The notes under the pieces: generated by a model
Seen by the model: only the letters and a program-made list of their open reading frames with translations
The model's database searches: none
Told to the model about the DNA's origin: nothing
In this document: positions 10,828 to 21,998 of the stretch, in pieces
How positions within the stretch are numbered: the stretch's first letter is position 1
Layout of the letters: each line of letters starts with the position of its first letter
From: Nageia nagi
Taxonomy: Eukaryota; Pinophyta
Assembly: GCA_050084985.1 (NCBI GenBank)
Contig: JBITNC010000001.1
Span: 53,196,001 to 53,260,000 of the forward strand
Length of the DNA stretch: 64,000 bases
Reading direction: 5' to 3'
Made by a program: the position numbers and the translations under genes

Positions 10828-11740
10828 AGGGCTAGCACATGTTTCAAAAAGACTAAAATCTTGTCTTTTGAAACCATGTGACCAGGCTTGGAGGCTGTTC
10901 CAGACAAGAAGAGAGGCTTGAAGATGGAATCAGGGTACTTGCAAGCCTAATGCATGCCTCCAGGAGACAAAATTTTGTCTTTCTGGGCATGCACCAAACA
11001 CAGGAAGTAGATTGGAGCAAAAGAGGAAAAATCTAAGGCAAAGGCACAACAAGGCTAGCGCATGCTTCAAAAAGACAAAAACCATGCGACTTGGCCAGAA
11101 GGAGAGTGGAGCAAGTTTGATGGTCGGAAAGTGAACCTTAGTCACCCAGGAGGCTGGTGCATGCCTCAAAAAGACAATCTTGTCTTTTTGAACCATGTGC
11201 TAGTTCGAGCAAAAGTGAAAATTGTGACAAGTCATGGACCCAGAACCCCAAGATCAGTTCAAGCACACCAGAGGGGCTGGCGCATGACCTCAAAAGACAA
11301 ATTCTTGACTTTTTGAGGCATTCGCCAATCTCAGAAAGCCTCCAGGACTCGAGAAAGGCAAGAACACTTGAACACTAAATCTTGAAAATTAGGCCATTTG
11401 GAGGTTGGCGCATGCTTCAAAAAGAAAAAAGGAACCATGCGACCAAGGCTAGACGGGAAGGCAAGGCTGACACATGTCTCAAAAAGTTACAAACTTAACT
11501 TTTGGAAGCATGCGCCAAGCCCAAGGTTGCCCAGGTTGCAGTGGAAGATCAAAATTTTGAGTCTAGCCAACAGGAGACCAAAAATCAGGAAAAATGAGGT
11601 TACTGGGTGATTTTGGGGATCAAGGCAGGCGAGTCATACAGGTAGGAGACCCAACGTTGGGAGCATACTCACCCCCAAGGCTGGCGCATGGCTCAAAAAT
11701 TTATAATTTTGTCTTTTTTTTCCATGCGCCAAGCCAAGTT
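10828..11740 (+). repeat. Array of about eight imperfect palindromes (E2)
   Basis: Units of about 45 bp pair a left arm like GGCGCATGCTTCAAAAAGAC with a right arm like GTCTTTTTGAAGCATGCGCC. Units begin near 10831, 10951, 11059, 11158, 11280, 11405, 11468 and 11685. Spacers of 50-150 bp differ from one another, so the palindrome is the repeated item rather than a long tandem unit. E1 has the same feature at 39350-40295. Confidence 0.85.
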
Positions 11741-11879
11741 GACCTTCAAAACCCCAAAGTTTGGGCACAGGTGGCTTTGCATGAGTTTCTAAGCCACAAT
11801 CTCGAGGTCGACCAAATGAAGGCTAAGATGGTGTATGCCAGTAAGCCTAGCTGACTAGGGCAATCTGGAGGCCAGATGG

Positions 11880-11892
11880 GCTATAAATACAA
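11880..11892 (+). promoter_or_regulatory. TATA box upstream of the E2 gene
   Basis: GGGCTATAAATACAAGCC lies about 80-120 bp before the first gag-like codons. The same box occurs at the same place in E1 (minus strand, near 39190), so conservation between copies supports a promoter. Confidence 0.6.
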
Positions 11893-11939
11893 GCCTAGGG
11901 ACCTCATTTTCTCAAATCCAAACATGCTCCTCTTCTACT

Positions 11940-13090
11940 TTTGCACCAAGGTAGCAGCAAATTGCAGGTTTTTCTGTTTGAACTTCATTATTCCTACATC
12001 TTAGGGCTTGCCAAGCATTTGGGAGCCATGCTACTCCAACGTGGGTGTCATCTTCACTGGAAACCCATGCAAAACCTTGAGGAGCAACATTGTAAGCAAA
12101 AACATCATGACCTCCTCCAAGGGTAATTCAGCTCCAGACTTCGTTAGGGACCTCAAGGGTTGAAACAGGATTGTGTCATCTCCATTTGTGAGAGACAAGA
12201 AGCCCTTCCCTAGGGGCCAAATTCTCGAGGAACGGTTTTGCAACCATCGGAGACACAGATTGGCAAAACTTGACCCTATGCAAATGAGGGAGAGCATTCG
12301 TGGGCTTCCCAACACTGACCTGAAGCTAGAGCATTGTCTTCTTTTTTGGATTCTCCATTTGCGCATTCGTCCCATTCATAGTCCCATTCCCTAAATTGTG
12401 CATGGAAGTTGGTCACCATGGCAGAAAGGGGGGAGAGTCCTTTGAGACATCAAAGGAGACATCGTCATGGACCTCAGCCCTGACACCATCAATGCAGCAT
12501 TCCAGTGGACCTTAGAAGTTGATTTTGAGTATAGCGAGGCTAAGTCCCTAGCATGCTACCAGGGGACCCCCAGGGCAGCCGTTGCTATCAAGAGCTGGAT
12601 GTTGGAAGAGCATCACAGACTGAAAGGAAATGCGCTCATCAATGCTCTTCGCTCCAACTTCTACCTTGCATCGAGTTGATGATTTTCATGTTATCCAAAG
12701 TTCTGGGAAAGGAGATGCTTCGAAGTTTAGCAAGGAGTTCTTTGGTTTCATTCTTGAAATTGTCAAAGGGAGAAGGATCAAATGGAGCAAGGTGTTGAAC
12801 AATACCATAGCTGATCAATTGTCATCATAGTACTACACGCAAATTCTCCCTCAATTCATACCTGCTGTACATGTTACTACACGATAGATATAGTGCTACA
12901 GCGCGGTGTGAGATGGCTTGGATAGAGGGGGACCTATTCCATTTGGAAGTGCTAATCCAAATGGAAGTTTGAGAGGAGATGGGATAGTTTTGTGATGAAA
13001 AACGATGGATGGGAGTATGAAATATACAAGGAGCTCAAGGGAGAGATCACAGTTGCCAGGATCTCCAATTCAACCCAAAATGCTTTGAAG
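11940..13090 (+). pseudogene. E2 gag-like gene, 5' part (interrupted by hAT2)
   Basis: The reading follows the E1 gene. Near 12280 it reads MQMRESIRGLPNTDLK. At 12467-12679 it reads MDLSPDTINAAFQW, then EYSEAKSLACYQGTPRA and SWMLEEHHRLKGNALINA. Near 12990-13080 it reads WEYEIYKELKGEI then ISNSTQNAL. It stops at the hAT insertion (TSD 13083-13090) and continues at 27843 with KKHGDFFLHYQLYSYIRIHG. Several frameshifts and stops are present. The function is unknown; the layout (globular domain then coiled coil) suggests a structural nucleic-acid-packaging protein of the element. Confidence 0.65.
13083..13090. repeat. 8-bp target-site duplication CTTTGAAG, left side of hAT2
   Basis: CTTTGAAG recurs at 27843-27850. 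The uninterrupted E1 copy has a single equivalent site (GCATTGAAGAAGCATGG on the minus strand near 37975), which proves the insertion. Eight bases is the standard hAT duplication length. Confidence 0.9.
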
Positions 13091-13282
13091 CCTGGTTCTA
13101 AAGTTCGCGGAAAATCGGCGGATACTTGCGAGAAATCACGGAGTAGAGGTTGAGTGAGTTTCAGAGGGTTAAAATTCGGCTTTGGCGAGTTTTTCTCGCT
13201 TTTCGGCGAGTAACTCGGTTGCAAACTCGCGAAATTTCGGTGGTAAATCAGTAGGCCCAAAACCAAACACGAAATCCCGACC

Positions 13283-13475
13283 TCTCGCGTGAACTAAGGT
13301 TTTGGCATTATCTTATCCTTCCCCCGCGAGCAATGTGACCTGTCTTGCCTGCGAACTAGGGTTTTTCGCATTTTTTCTCCTTCCTCGTGAGCAATGCAAG
13401 TTGTCCTACGCGCGAACTAGGGTTTTTCACGTTTTTTTCTCTTTCTTGCAAACAACGCAACCTGTCCCGTGAGTG
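13283..13475. repeat. 61-62 bp tandem repeat, 3 units, near the hAT2 left end
   Basis: The marker GAACTA(A/G)GG occurs at 13291, 13353 and 13414, each followed by GTTTT..., a C/T-rich stretch and GCAA(T/C)G. The array is G/C-rich in CG steps compared with its surroundings and lies within the subterminal zone of hAT2, where transposase-binding repeats are expected. Confidence 0.7.
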
Positions 13476-13677
13476 ATTCCAGCCCTTTCTTGATTGATGG
13501 TGACATTAGACGTTTTCTAGGCATGAAAAGCCTTAGTTCGCGGGAACTCGCCGCGTTTTCAACTCCCGAACTTGCATTTCCTTGCGGGTACTCACCGATT
13601 ACTTGGCTATTTGAAAAACAAAAGCTAATTTTTAAGAAAAAATGCATAGTTTTGCTACAAAAACGAATTTCATTCCT

Positions 13678-14530
13678 TGTGATGTTCCTTTTATTTTTAT
13701 TTCTTTATTTCTAGCAAACCCTCAATATAAAAATGCAGAAATAAATTGCAGCAATAAAATAACTCAGAAATTGCTCATAAAATAACACTAGTATGAGGAG
13801 AAATCAGTCAGTATCATATATTAAATATTTCCAAACCAATACCAAGCTGGAATGGACAAATGGAATCCTCACGAAACTAAAAATGCAGATACAAACTTTC
13901 CAAACTGAGTGAATCCCTCCACAAAAGAAATGCCACGAACCACTCACAGATGCCTCTTTTTGTATTTTCGATATTTTAGGGCAATAACACCTTCTATGAT
14001 ATTGCCAAGTCCCCAACCATGCACCTCCAATGCACTATGGGAATGAGCAAGACCTGAAATCTCAACTCATGGAAACTCTAGGGTTTCAATATTCAATTCT
14101 CATATCACATAACATACCCAAAATGGAGTGTTGCATCTCCTTATATAGACTCCAACCCTAATCTTGCATTGACCCCTCTAAGCTAATCTAAGCCATTGAT
14201 TGGCCTTATTACAAATAAAAGTACTTAAAATAATATTAGAATAACATAAAAGTTTATTATAATTCAACATTGCACTTTTAAGTAAAAATCCACTAAGTTA
14301 AGTGGATTTTCGTGTGTAGGCGCGATATGGAAGACTGGTCCGACTGGCGAACTTCAAGTAGCCATAACTTCTTCATTTCTTATCCAAAAGGGGCCATATG
14401 ACCACTTAAAACAAATGCCACGAGATGCTCTATCCAATTCTGAAGGTGCAACGACCATATCTGACTTGTAGGAGAAAAGATTTGTGGAAAATCCCAAATG
14501 CAAGATATTCTTAAAAATAGGGTCATTACA
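13678..14530 (-). repeat. Array LTR 1 (complete end)
   Basis: In plus orientation it runs TGTGATGTTCC ... GGGTCATTACA, 853 bp. It keeps the terminal TGTGA that the other three copies lack, which matches the solo LTR at 40515-41177 (TGTGAGGTTCC). A TATA sequence (minus strand GTCTATATAA) lies near 14150-14159. Confidence 0.8.
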
Positions 14531-14895
14531 AGTCCGCCCTTCTCAAATTGCTTGTCCTCAAGCAATCCCAACACCAACTCTACCCTGCTCAGCTGAAACA
14601 AATTTAAATAATCTCTGATACCAGGATCCCAAACAATTCTACCAAAGAGAACTTTACCAAAACCTTCTCAAATCTCTCTCAAGCCTCCATATGCCTCAAA
14701 ATTGAGTGAAGTTAAGTCTGATTTAACGCAGGCTAGCCAAAACTGAGTATGAAACAGGTCTGATTTCTTCAATACAGCAATGAATGAAGACTGTTGAAAC
14801 CTCCCAAAATTATCTGAAATCATTCCTTCATTGTTTCCAATAGTTGTACTATGCATAAAAATGATAAAATCAGCAGTAGTAATAAATGTATCAAT

Positions 14896-15097
14896 TGTCA
14901 AGATTGGAATATTGGCGACAAAATTGATGTCTTTCTCATTAACATCATTTAAATATATACAGGAAAGATGGACTGTACCAAATGTAGGAATAGAAAGTGA
15001 TTCCTTATTTTAAGGAAACCTACAGTAAAAATAAGGAAACTACAGGTGTAAAGATATATACAAACATATACAAAGATATACAATGATTCTGTCAATA
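14896..15097 (-). repeat. 3' LTR of the Copia element
   Basis: 202 bp, same sequence as 19478-19679 over its whole length. Confidence 0.95.
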
Positions 15098-15104
15098 CTC
15101 CCCC

Positions 15105-18100
15105 TCAAGTTGGAGAGTGTAGTGCAAAAACCAACTTGCAAATAAGACTATGGAAATGATCTTTGCCCAAAGCTTTGGTGAATACGTCGGCAAGCTGACG
15201 AGTAGATGGAACATAAGCAGTATTTAAAGTGCCAGCTTGAATTTTATCACGGATAAAATGACAATCTATCTCAATATGTTTTGTTCTCTCGTGAAAAACC
15301 GGATTGGAAGCAATATGAAGTGCAGCTTGATTGTCGCAATAAAGAGTGGCTGAGTGTTTAAATACCCTGAGATCATGCAGTAAATATTGAAGCCAGGTGA
15401 TTTCAGATGATGCGGAAGCCATTGCACGGTACTCAGCTTCAGCTGAAGATCTAGAGACAGTGTATTGTTTCTTTGATTTCCAAGATATGGGACCGTCACC
15501 AAGAAACGTGCAGTACCCAGTGATGGAACGTCTGGTAGTGGGACAAGCACCCCAATCAGAATCACAATAGGCAGTTAAAAGAAGTTGGCTTGAGGACGAG
15601 AGAAGGATGCCAGAGCCTGGGCAAGACTTGATGTATCGAGCAACACGAAGCGCAGCTTGCCAATGTGGATCACGTGGTTGACTCATGAATTGACTGGAAA
15701 CATTCACAGAGTAAGCAAGATCAGCGGGTGATTGTCAAATACAAAAGGCGGCCTACTAAACGCCTATAGGAAGCAGGATCTTGTAGTAGAGAGCCATCAA
15801 CAGGATTTAGTTTGAGATTTTGCTCCATTGGAGAATCACAAGTGCGTCCCCCAAGAGTTCCAAGATCAGCGAGTATATCCAAGGCATATTTTCGTTGGGA
15901 GAGAAAAATGCCCTGTTTAGAGCGAGCAACCTCGATCCCAAGAAAATATTTGAGTTTGCCCAAATCTTTAATATGAAATTTGGAGTTAAGAAACCGCTTC
16001 AATTCAATAATGGAGGCAGGATCATTGCTGGTGATGATAATGTCATCAACATAAACAAGAACAACTGTAAAAGAACTGCCTTGATATGAGGTGAACAAGG
16101 AGTAATCTGCCTTAGATTGAGAAAACCCGGCATCAAGAAGAGCTGAAGAAAATTTGGCAAACCAATTACGAGAGGCTTGTTTGAGACCGTAAATTGATTT
16201 GTTAAGATGGCAAACTCGATGCTCCCCCTGTTTGGAGAATCCAGGTGGAATTTTCATGTAAACTTCCTCATCTAAGTCACCATGAAGGAAAGCGTTGTTG
16301 ACATCCATCTGATATAAAGGCCAACCCCGGATGGTGCCAACAGCTAAGAGACAAGCACAGTAACAAGTTTGGCAACAGGGGCAAAAGTCTCATTATAGTC
16401 CAGGCCCTCAGTCTGAGTGAAGCCCTTAGCAACAAGTCGAGCTTTGTATCGCTCGATGGAACCATCTGAGCGGTGCTTGATTTTATAAACCCATTTGCAG
16501 CCAATAGGATGCTTCCCTGGAGGTAAAGTGGTGAGAGTCCATGTATTGGTTTGCTCTAATGCTTTAATCTCAGCTGCCATTGCTTCCTTCCACTTAGGAT
16601 GTTTGTTAGCCACATTAAAAGAGGTGGGTTCCTGTTCATTAGAAATTGAGCAAAGAAATGTACGATGGGTAGGGCTAAACTTATCATAAGAGAGGAAATG
16701 AGAAATTGGATATTGTATACCTGTCGACGCAGGACCACTCGTGGAAGAATCAGTGGTGGGGTGTACATGACCGCAGAAATAATCTCGTAGATGGGATGGT
16801 GGGCGAGTGGATCTGCTGGATCGACGTGTATCATTAGATGGAGCTGTGGCTTGTGGGCTAGTGGGTTGTGGGGTGGGTGTAGGAGGTGAGGAGGGTGGGT
16901 TTGTGATTTCGGAAGAGGTGTGGGGACTAGGCTTGAGGGTGTGCTCCAGAGATGGATCATTCTGTATAGAAGTAGGTACAACCGAAATGGGTGAAGAGGT
17001 GGTTATGGAAGAGTAATCAGGAATGGGAAGAGGTAGGATAGTATTTTGTTCTGTGGAATGGTCTGTGTAAGGAAAAACAGTTTCGTGAAAGACAACATCT
17101 CTGCTAGAAAAGTACTGATGTGTTTCAAGATCAAAGAGACGGTAGCCTTTTTGTCCAGGAGGGTAGCCAACAAAATACACCGTCTTGCTCGAGGTCCAAA
17201 TTTATCATGGTGTAAATGCCCATAGGAGGCATAACAAAGGCAACCAAAGACTCTTAAATGGTCATATGAGGGAGGCTTTTGAAAGAGGATCTCATAGGGT
17301 GTGCAACCATTAAGAATGGGTGTTGGAATGCGGTTGATCAAATATGTAGCAGTGAGAATGCAATCACTCCAAAAGGAAGGAGGGAGTTGAGCTTGGAAGC
17401 GAAGTGCACGAGCTACGTTTAGAAGATGACGGTGCTTTCATTCAACGACACCATTTTGTTGGGGTGTGGCAACGCAACTATGTTGGTGGAGAACACCATG
17501 ATTAGTGAAAAAGGATTGCATAACCTTGGAAAAAAATTCAGAACCATTATCAGTTCGGATTTGTTTAATTGAACAATTATATTGAGTTCGAACATGTGCA
17601 AAAAAATTGCAGATAAGGCCATAAGTATCAGACTTAAATTTCATAAGAAATGTCCATGTGCAACGTGTAAAATCATCAACAATAGTTAAAAAATAACGAG
17701 CACCATTCGTTGAACTAGAATAACATCCCCAAATATCGCAATGTATTAATTCAAAAGGTGCAGTAGTACAAATCGAACTAGATGGGAAAGGTAAACGATG
17801 CTGCTTTGCAAGAGGGCAAATATCACAGGCAGAAGGAACATTATTGGATGAAAAAGAGAGTATCTGTAATTTATTGAGTCGGTCTGGAGCGGGATGGCCT
17901 AATCGTTGATGCCATAGTTCGAATGAAAGGGATGTAGATGCAAGGGCAACATGGGATGGGTCAAGATCAAGATAGTAGAGACCTCCGCGTTCATGGCCCC
18001 GACCAATCTCCTTCCTCGTCGAGAGGTCCTGAAAAATACAATAAGAGGGAAAAAATGTTACTGAGCAGTTTAAATGAATGGTGAGTTTGTGAACTGAAAG

Positions 18101-19387
18101 AAGATTATGTTTAAAAGTAGGTGCACACAAAACATTGAAAAGGGTGATATTGGAAGTGAGTTTAGATTGCCCAGAACATGTGATTGGTATGAAACGGCCA
18201 TCCGGTATGCAAATAGATGAGGAAGAAACTGATGGCGGATGCGTATTATGCAATAAGTCAGGAACAGCAGTGACATGATCAGAAGCCCCTGAGTCTATTA
18301 TCCATGTGGAAGGTGAATGAACAGATGAGTGTAAGCAAAGAGGCATACCTGTAAGGTTGGCAGTAGGCTGAGCAGTTACCTCATTCAGCAGGCTTAGCAA
18401 CCGTTGGTACTGATCAGAAGTAAGAGGAGGTGTCGTAGAAGCCATGGAAGGAGCCGAAGATGTGTTGGAATCAGAAGGCCCTTGACGTTTTGGTGGACGG
18501 TTTCCAAATTTGTGATTTGGTGGGTAGCCGTTCAACTTGTAACAGACATCATGGGTGTGACCAAGGATATGGCAGTAAGTACAACGCTCCTTGGATTTGT
18601 ATTTTGGACGTTGATCAGTCGAATGAGAACGTACAGCTGCATTTGCATGAGAGCCCGAAGCAGCATTTGTAGAAGAAGCCATCATGGCTGAGCCATCAGA
18701 TGTAGGTAGAGATTGAAGAAGGCGCTGTGACTCATCTTGTAGGATCAAGGAATAAGCACGACCCAGAGAAGGGAGCGGATCCATGAGCAAAATCTGGCTA
18801 CGAGCATGTGCATACGTATCGCTTAGTCCCATGAGAAATTGCATTAATCGTCGATTTTGAGAGTGCTCAGCAAAGGTGTGAGCGGCGTTGCAAGTGCATG
18901 CAGGCAGAGTGATGTACGTGGACAGTTCATCCCAACAACTCTTCAAGGTATTGTAGTATTTGGCAACAGAATCATTATTCTGTTGCAGAGTGGCAATCGC
19001 TCGCTCCAAAGAGAAGATACGAGGTCCATTGGATGGAGAGAAACGATCATGCAAGTCTTTCCATATAACGGAAGCAGAATCAGCATAGAGGACAGAGGGA
19101 GCCAGATCACGATGGATGGAGTTCAACAACCATGAGGAAACCATGTTGTTGACCCTAACCCAAGCAGGGTGGTCTGCGTGGTCTGTTGCAGGTTTGGGAA
19201 TGGTCCCATCAATGAAGCCTACCTTGTTTTTTGCCGTGAGTGCCATGAGCATGGTGCGGCACCAGGTACTGTAGTTGTCACCGGTGAGAGGATGACTGAG
19301 GAGATTAGTCCCTGGATTATCCGATGGATGCAGGAAGAAAGGATTATTAATGGCATCAAGGGAGGATGGGATGCTAGTATCAGCCAT
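15105..19387 (-). pseudogene. Copia gag-pol polyprotein, four lesions
   Basis: Start chosen at the ATG at 19385-19387 (MADTSIPSSLD), because the upstream open frame runs through the primer site. Domains in order: Copia-type Gag; zinc knuckle CTYCHILGHTHDVC; protease DSGA (IIDSGASDH); integrase HHCC (HQRLGH ... CDICPL) and catalytic residues in IHCDIWG, RTDNGSEF and PQQNGVVE; reverse transcriptase with LVYVDDI; RNase H with [15 protein letters not shown] and [11 protein letters not shown]. The polyprotein would form particles and copy and integrate the element. Lesions: TGA at 17438-17440, and frame changes near 17190, 16355 and 15720. All domains are otherwise intact. Confidence 0.9.
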
Positions 19388-19465
19388 TGTTAAGAATATA
19401 GAAAAGGCAGATCGATTGCAGAGAGTTGTAAGAGGAAGAGAAAAAAATAATCTTTTCAAATTATT

Positions 19466-19477
19466 GCTCTGATACCA
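19466..19477 (-). other. Primer-binding site of the Copia element
   Basis: Minus-strand TGGTATCAGAGC, complementary to the 3' end of initiator tRNA-Met, directly adjoins the end of the 5' LTR. Confidence 0.9.
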
Positions 19478-19679
19478 TGTCAAGATTGGAATATTGGCGA
19501 CAAAATTGATGTCTTTCTCATTAACATCATTTAAATATATACAGGAAAGATGGACTGTACCAAATGTAGGAATAGAAAGTGATTCCTTATTTTAAGGAAA
19601 CCTACAGTAAAAATAAGGAAACTACAGGTGTAAAGATATATACAAACATATACAAAGATATACAATGATTCTGTCAATA
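19478..19679 (-). repeat. 5' LTR of the Copia element
   Basis: 202 bp, same as the 3' LTR. It is followed by the TSD TCAAT and the resumed array sequence. Confidence 0.95.
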
Positions 19680-20235
19680 TCAATGAAATAAGAACTAGAT
19701 AATGGAATTATAGCAGTCATGTTGTTACCATCTTCAAAATCACATATGAAGTCCAATAACTTATGTATCAAGCAATGGAAGATATTGAAGACTTCATCAA
19801 GAACAATTTTCTTTACCAAAAACAACCCACATACCTGCTTACATGTCCTTTCATACTGCTGTTTCAAAAGTGAACCGAGTGTGCATATCAAAATCTGAAA
19901 TTTATTATTCATATTATGTTTATGCCCAAAACAAATATAACCCAAGCTTCCAAAGGCTGAAATTGCATCTCTCAAACTAGCCAAAACTGAAATAGTAACT
20001 TTCAAACCCAAATCAAAGCAATGGTGTTCATGAAAGCAAGTCATACTTCTAAATGTGGCAAAAGTCCATATTGCTTCTTCATCACCAAGTCCATCATGAA
20101 TACATAACAAGTTTGATTTTCTGATAACAACAGTAAAAACATAGTTTTTGTACTCCCAAAATGTAGGCAAACTGTGTGATTCTCCATCCCTCATAGTTGC
20201 ATTATGTAGAAGCATCAATAAATCATCAATAAAAA

Positions 20236-21082
20236 TGTTCCTTTTATTTTTATTTCTTTATTTCTAGCAAACCCTCAATATAAAAATGCAGAAATAAATT
20301 GCAGCAATAAAATAACTCAGAAATTGCTCATAAAATAACACTAGTATGAGGAGAAATCAACCAGTATCATATATTACATATTTGCAAACCAATACAAGCT
20401 GGAATGGACAAATGGAATCCTCACGAAACTAAAAATGCAGATACAAACTTTCCGAACTGAGTGAATCCCTCCACAAAAGAAATGCCACGAACCACTCACA
20501 GATGCCTCTTTTTGTATTTTGGATATTTTTAGGGCAATAACACCTTCAATGATATTGCCAAGTCCCCAACCATGCACCTCCAATGCACTATGGGAATGAG
20601 CAAGACCTGAAATCTCAACTCATGGAAACTCTAGGGTTTCAATATTCAATTCTCATATCACATAACATACCCAAAATGGAGTGTTGCATCTCCTTATATA
20701 GACTCCAACCCTAATCTTGCATTGACCCCTCTAAGCTAATCTAAGCCATTGATTGGCCTTATTACAAATAAAAGTACGTAAAATAATATTAGAATAACAT
20801 AAAAGTTTATTATAATTCAACATTGCACTTTTAAGTAAAAATCCACTAAGTTAAGTGGATTTTCGTGTGTAGGCGCGATATGGAAGACTGGTCCGACTGG
20901 CGAACTTCAAGTAGCCATAACTCCTTCATTTCTTGTCCAAAAGGGGTCATGTGATCACTTAAAACAAATGCCACGAGATGCTCTATCCAATTCTGAAGGT
21001 GCAACGACCATATCTGACTTGTAGGAGAAAAGATTGTGGAAAATCCCAAATGCAAGATATTCTTAAAAATAGGGTCATTACA
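20236..21082 (-). repeat. Array LTR 2
   Basis: TGTTCC ... GGGTCATTACA, 847 bp, nearly the same as LTR 1. Its left edge joins AATAAAAA instead of the terminal TGTGA seen in LTR 1. Confidence 0.85.
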
Positions 21083-21981
21083 AGTCCGCCCTTCTCAAAT
21101 TGCTTGTCCTCAAGCAATCCCAACACCAACTCTACCCTGCTCAGTTGAAACAAATTCAAATCATCTCTGATACCAGGATTCCAAACAATTCTACCAAAGA
21201 GAACTTTACCAAAACTTTCCCAAATCTCTCTCAAGCCTCCATATGCCTCAAAATTGAGTGAAGTTAAGTCTGATTTAACGCAGGCTAGCCAAAACTGAGT
21301 ATGAAACAGGTCTGATTTCTTCAATACAGCGATGAATGAAGACTGTTGAAACCTCCCAAAATTATCTGAAATCATTCCTTCATTGTTTCCAATAGTTGTA
21401 CTATGCATAAAAATGATAAAATCAGCAGTAGTAATAAATGTATCAATGAAATAAGAACTAGATAATGGAATTATAGCAGTCATGTTGTTACCATCTTCAA
21501 AATCACATATGAAGTCCAATAACTCATGTATCAAGCAATGGAAGATATTGAAGACTTCATCAAGAACAATTTTCTTTACCAAAAACAACCCACATACCTG
21601 CTTACATGTCCTTTCATACTGCTGTTTCAAAAGTGAACTGAGTGTGCATATCAAAATCTGAAACTTATTATTCATATTATGTTTATGCCCAAAACAAATA
21701 TAACCCAAGCTTCCAAAGGCTGAAATTGCATCTCTCAAACTAGCCAAAACTGAAATAGTAACTTTCAAACCCAAATCAAAGCAATGGTGTTCATGAAAGC
21801 AAGTCATACTTCTAAATGTGGCAAAAGTCCATATTGCTTCTTCATCACCAAGTCCATCATGAATACATAACAAGTTTGATTTTCTGATAACAACAGTAAA
21901 AACATAGTTTTTGTACTCCCAAAATGTAGGCAAACTGTGTGATTCTCCATCCCTCATAGTTGCATTATGTAGAAGCATCAA
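20983..21981 (-). CDS. Unknown 332-codon open frame spanning the array insert and LTR
   Basis: An uninterrupted minus-strand frame starts MMLLHNATMRDG, runs through the 823-bp insert, then the primer site and purine tract (LEDKQFEKGGL), and ends inside LTR 2. The same frame is readable in unit 3 (219 codons before a shift near 23090) and in the two pieces of unit 1. I recognise no domain; it has hydrophobic stretches (ISVLASLRDAISAFGSLGY) and a Cys/His-rich part (FRSMTCFHEHHCFD). Crossing replication signals argues that its C-terminal part is not a natural coding end. It may be a captured host fragment or chance; coding status is uncertain. Confidence 0.3.
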   Translation of the reverse strand: MMLLHNATMRDGESHSLPTFWEYKNYVFTVVIRKSNLLCIHDGLGDEEAIWTFATFRSMTCFHEHHCFDLGLKVTISVLASLRDAISAFGSLGYICFGHKHNMNNKFQILICTLSSLLKQQYERTCKQVCGLFLVKKIVLDEVFNIFHCLIHELLDFICDFEDGNNMTAIIPLSSSYFIDTFITTADFIIFMHSTTIGNNEGMISDNFGRFQQSSFIAVLKKSDLFHTQFWLACVKSDLTSLNFEAYGGLREIWESFGKVLFGRIVWNPGIRDDLNLFQLSRVELVLGLLEDKQFEKGGLVMTLFLRISCIWDFPQSFLLQVRYGRCTFRIG

Positions 21982-21998
21982 TAAATCATCAATAAAAA
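21083..21998 (-). other. Array internal segment 2 (916 bp)
   Basis: Primer-site-like sequence at 21164-21175 (minus TGGTATCAGAGA). The 823-bp insert is 21176-21998. Confidence 0.8.

Larger units (their letters stand above)
14896..19679 (-). mobile_element. Young Copia-type LTR retrotransposon (4784 bp)
   Basis: Minus-strand element with two 202-bp LTRs that are identical by eye (14896-15097 and 19478-19679) and a 5-bp TSD TCAAT (14891-14895, 19680-19684). A tRNA-Met primer site (19466-19477) follows the 5' LTR, and a purine tract (reverse of CTCCCCCTCAAG, 15098-15110) precedes the 3' LTR. The uninterrupted target is visible in the sister array units (near 21440 and 23205). Short LTRs and total size fit the Ale/Retrofit-like range; the lineage is not proven. 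Confidence 0.95.
14531..20235 (-). other. Array internal segment 1, split by Copia
   Basis: Pieces 14531-14895 and 19685-20235 add to 916 bp, the same as segments 2 and 3. The primer-site-like sequence is at 14612-14623. The 823-bp insert is 14624-14895 plus 19685-20235. Confidence 0.8.

Noticed and set aside
16344-19393. Plus-strand open frames within the Copia element
   Set aside because: They are antisense shadows of the minus-strand gag-pol, which carries all known domains.
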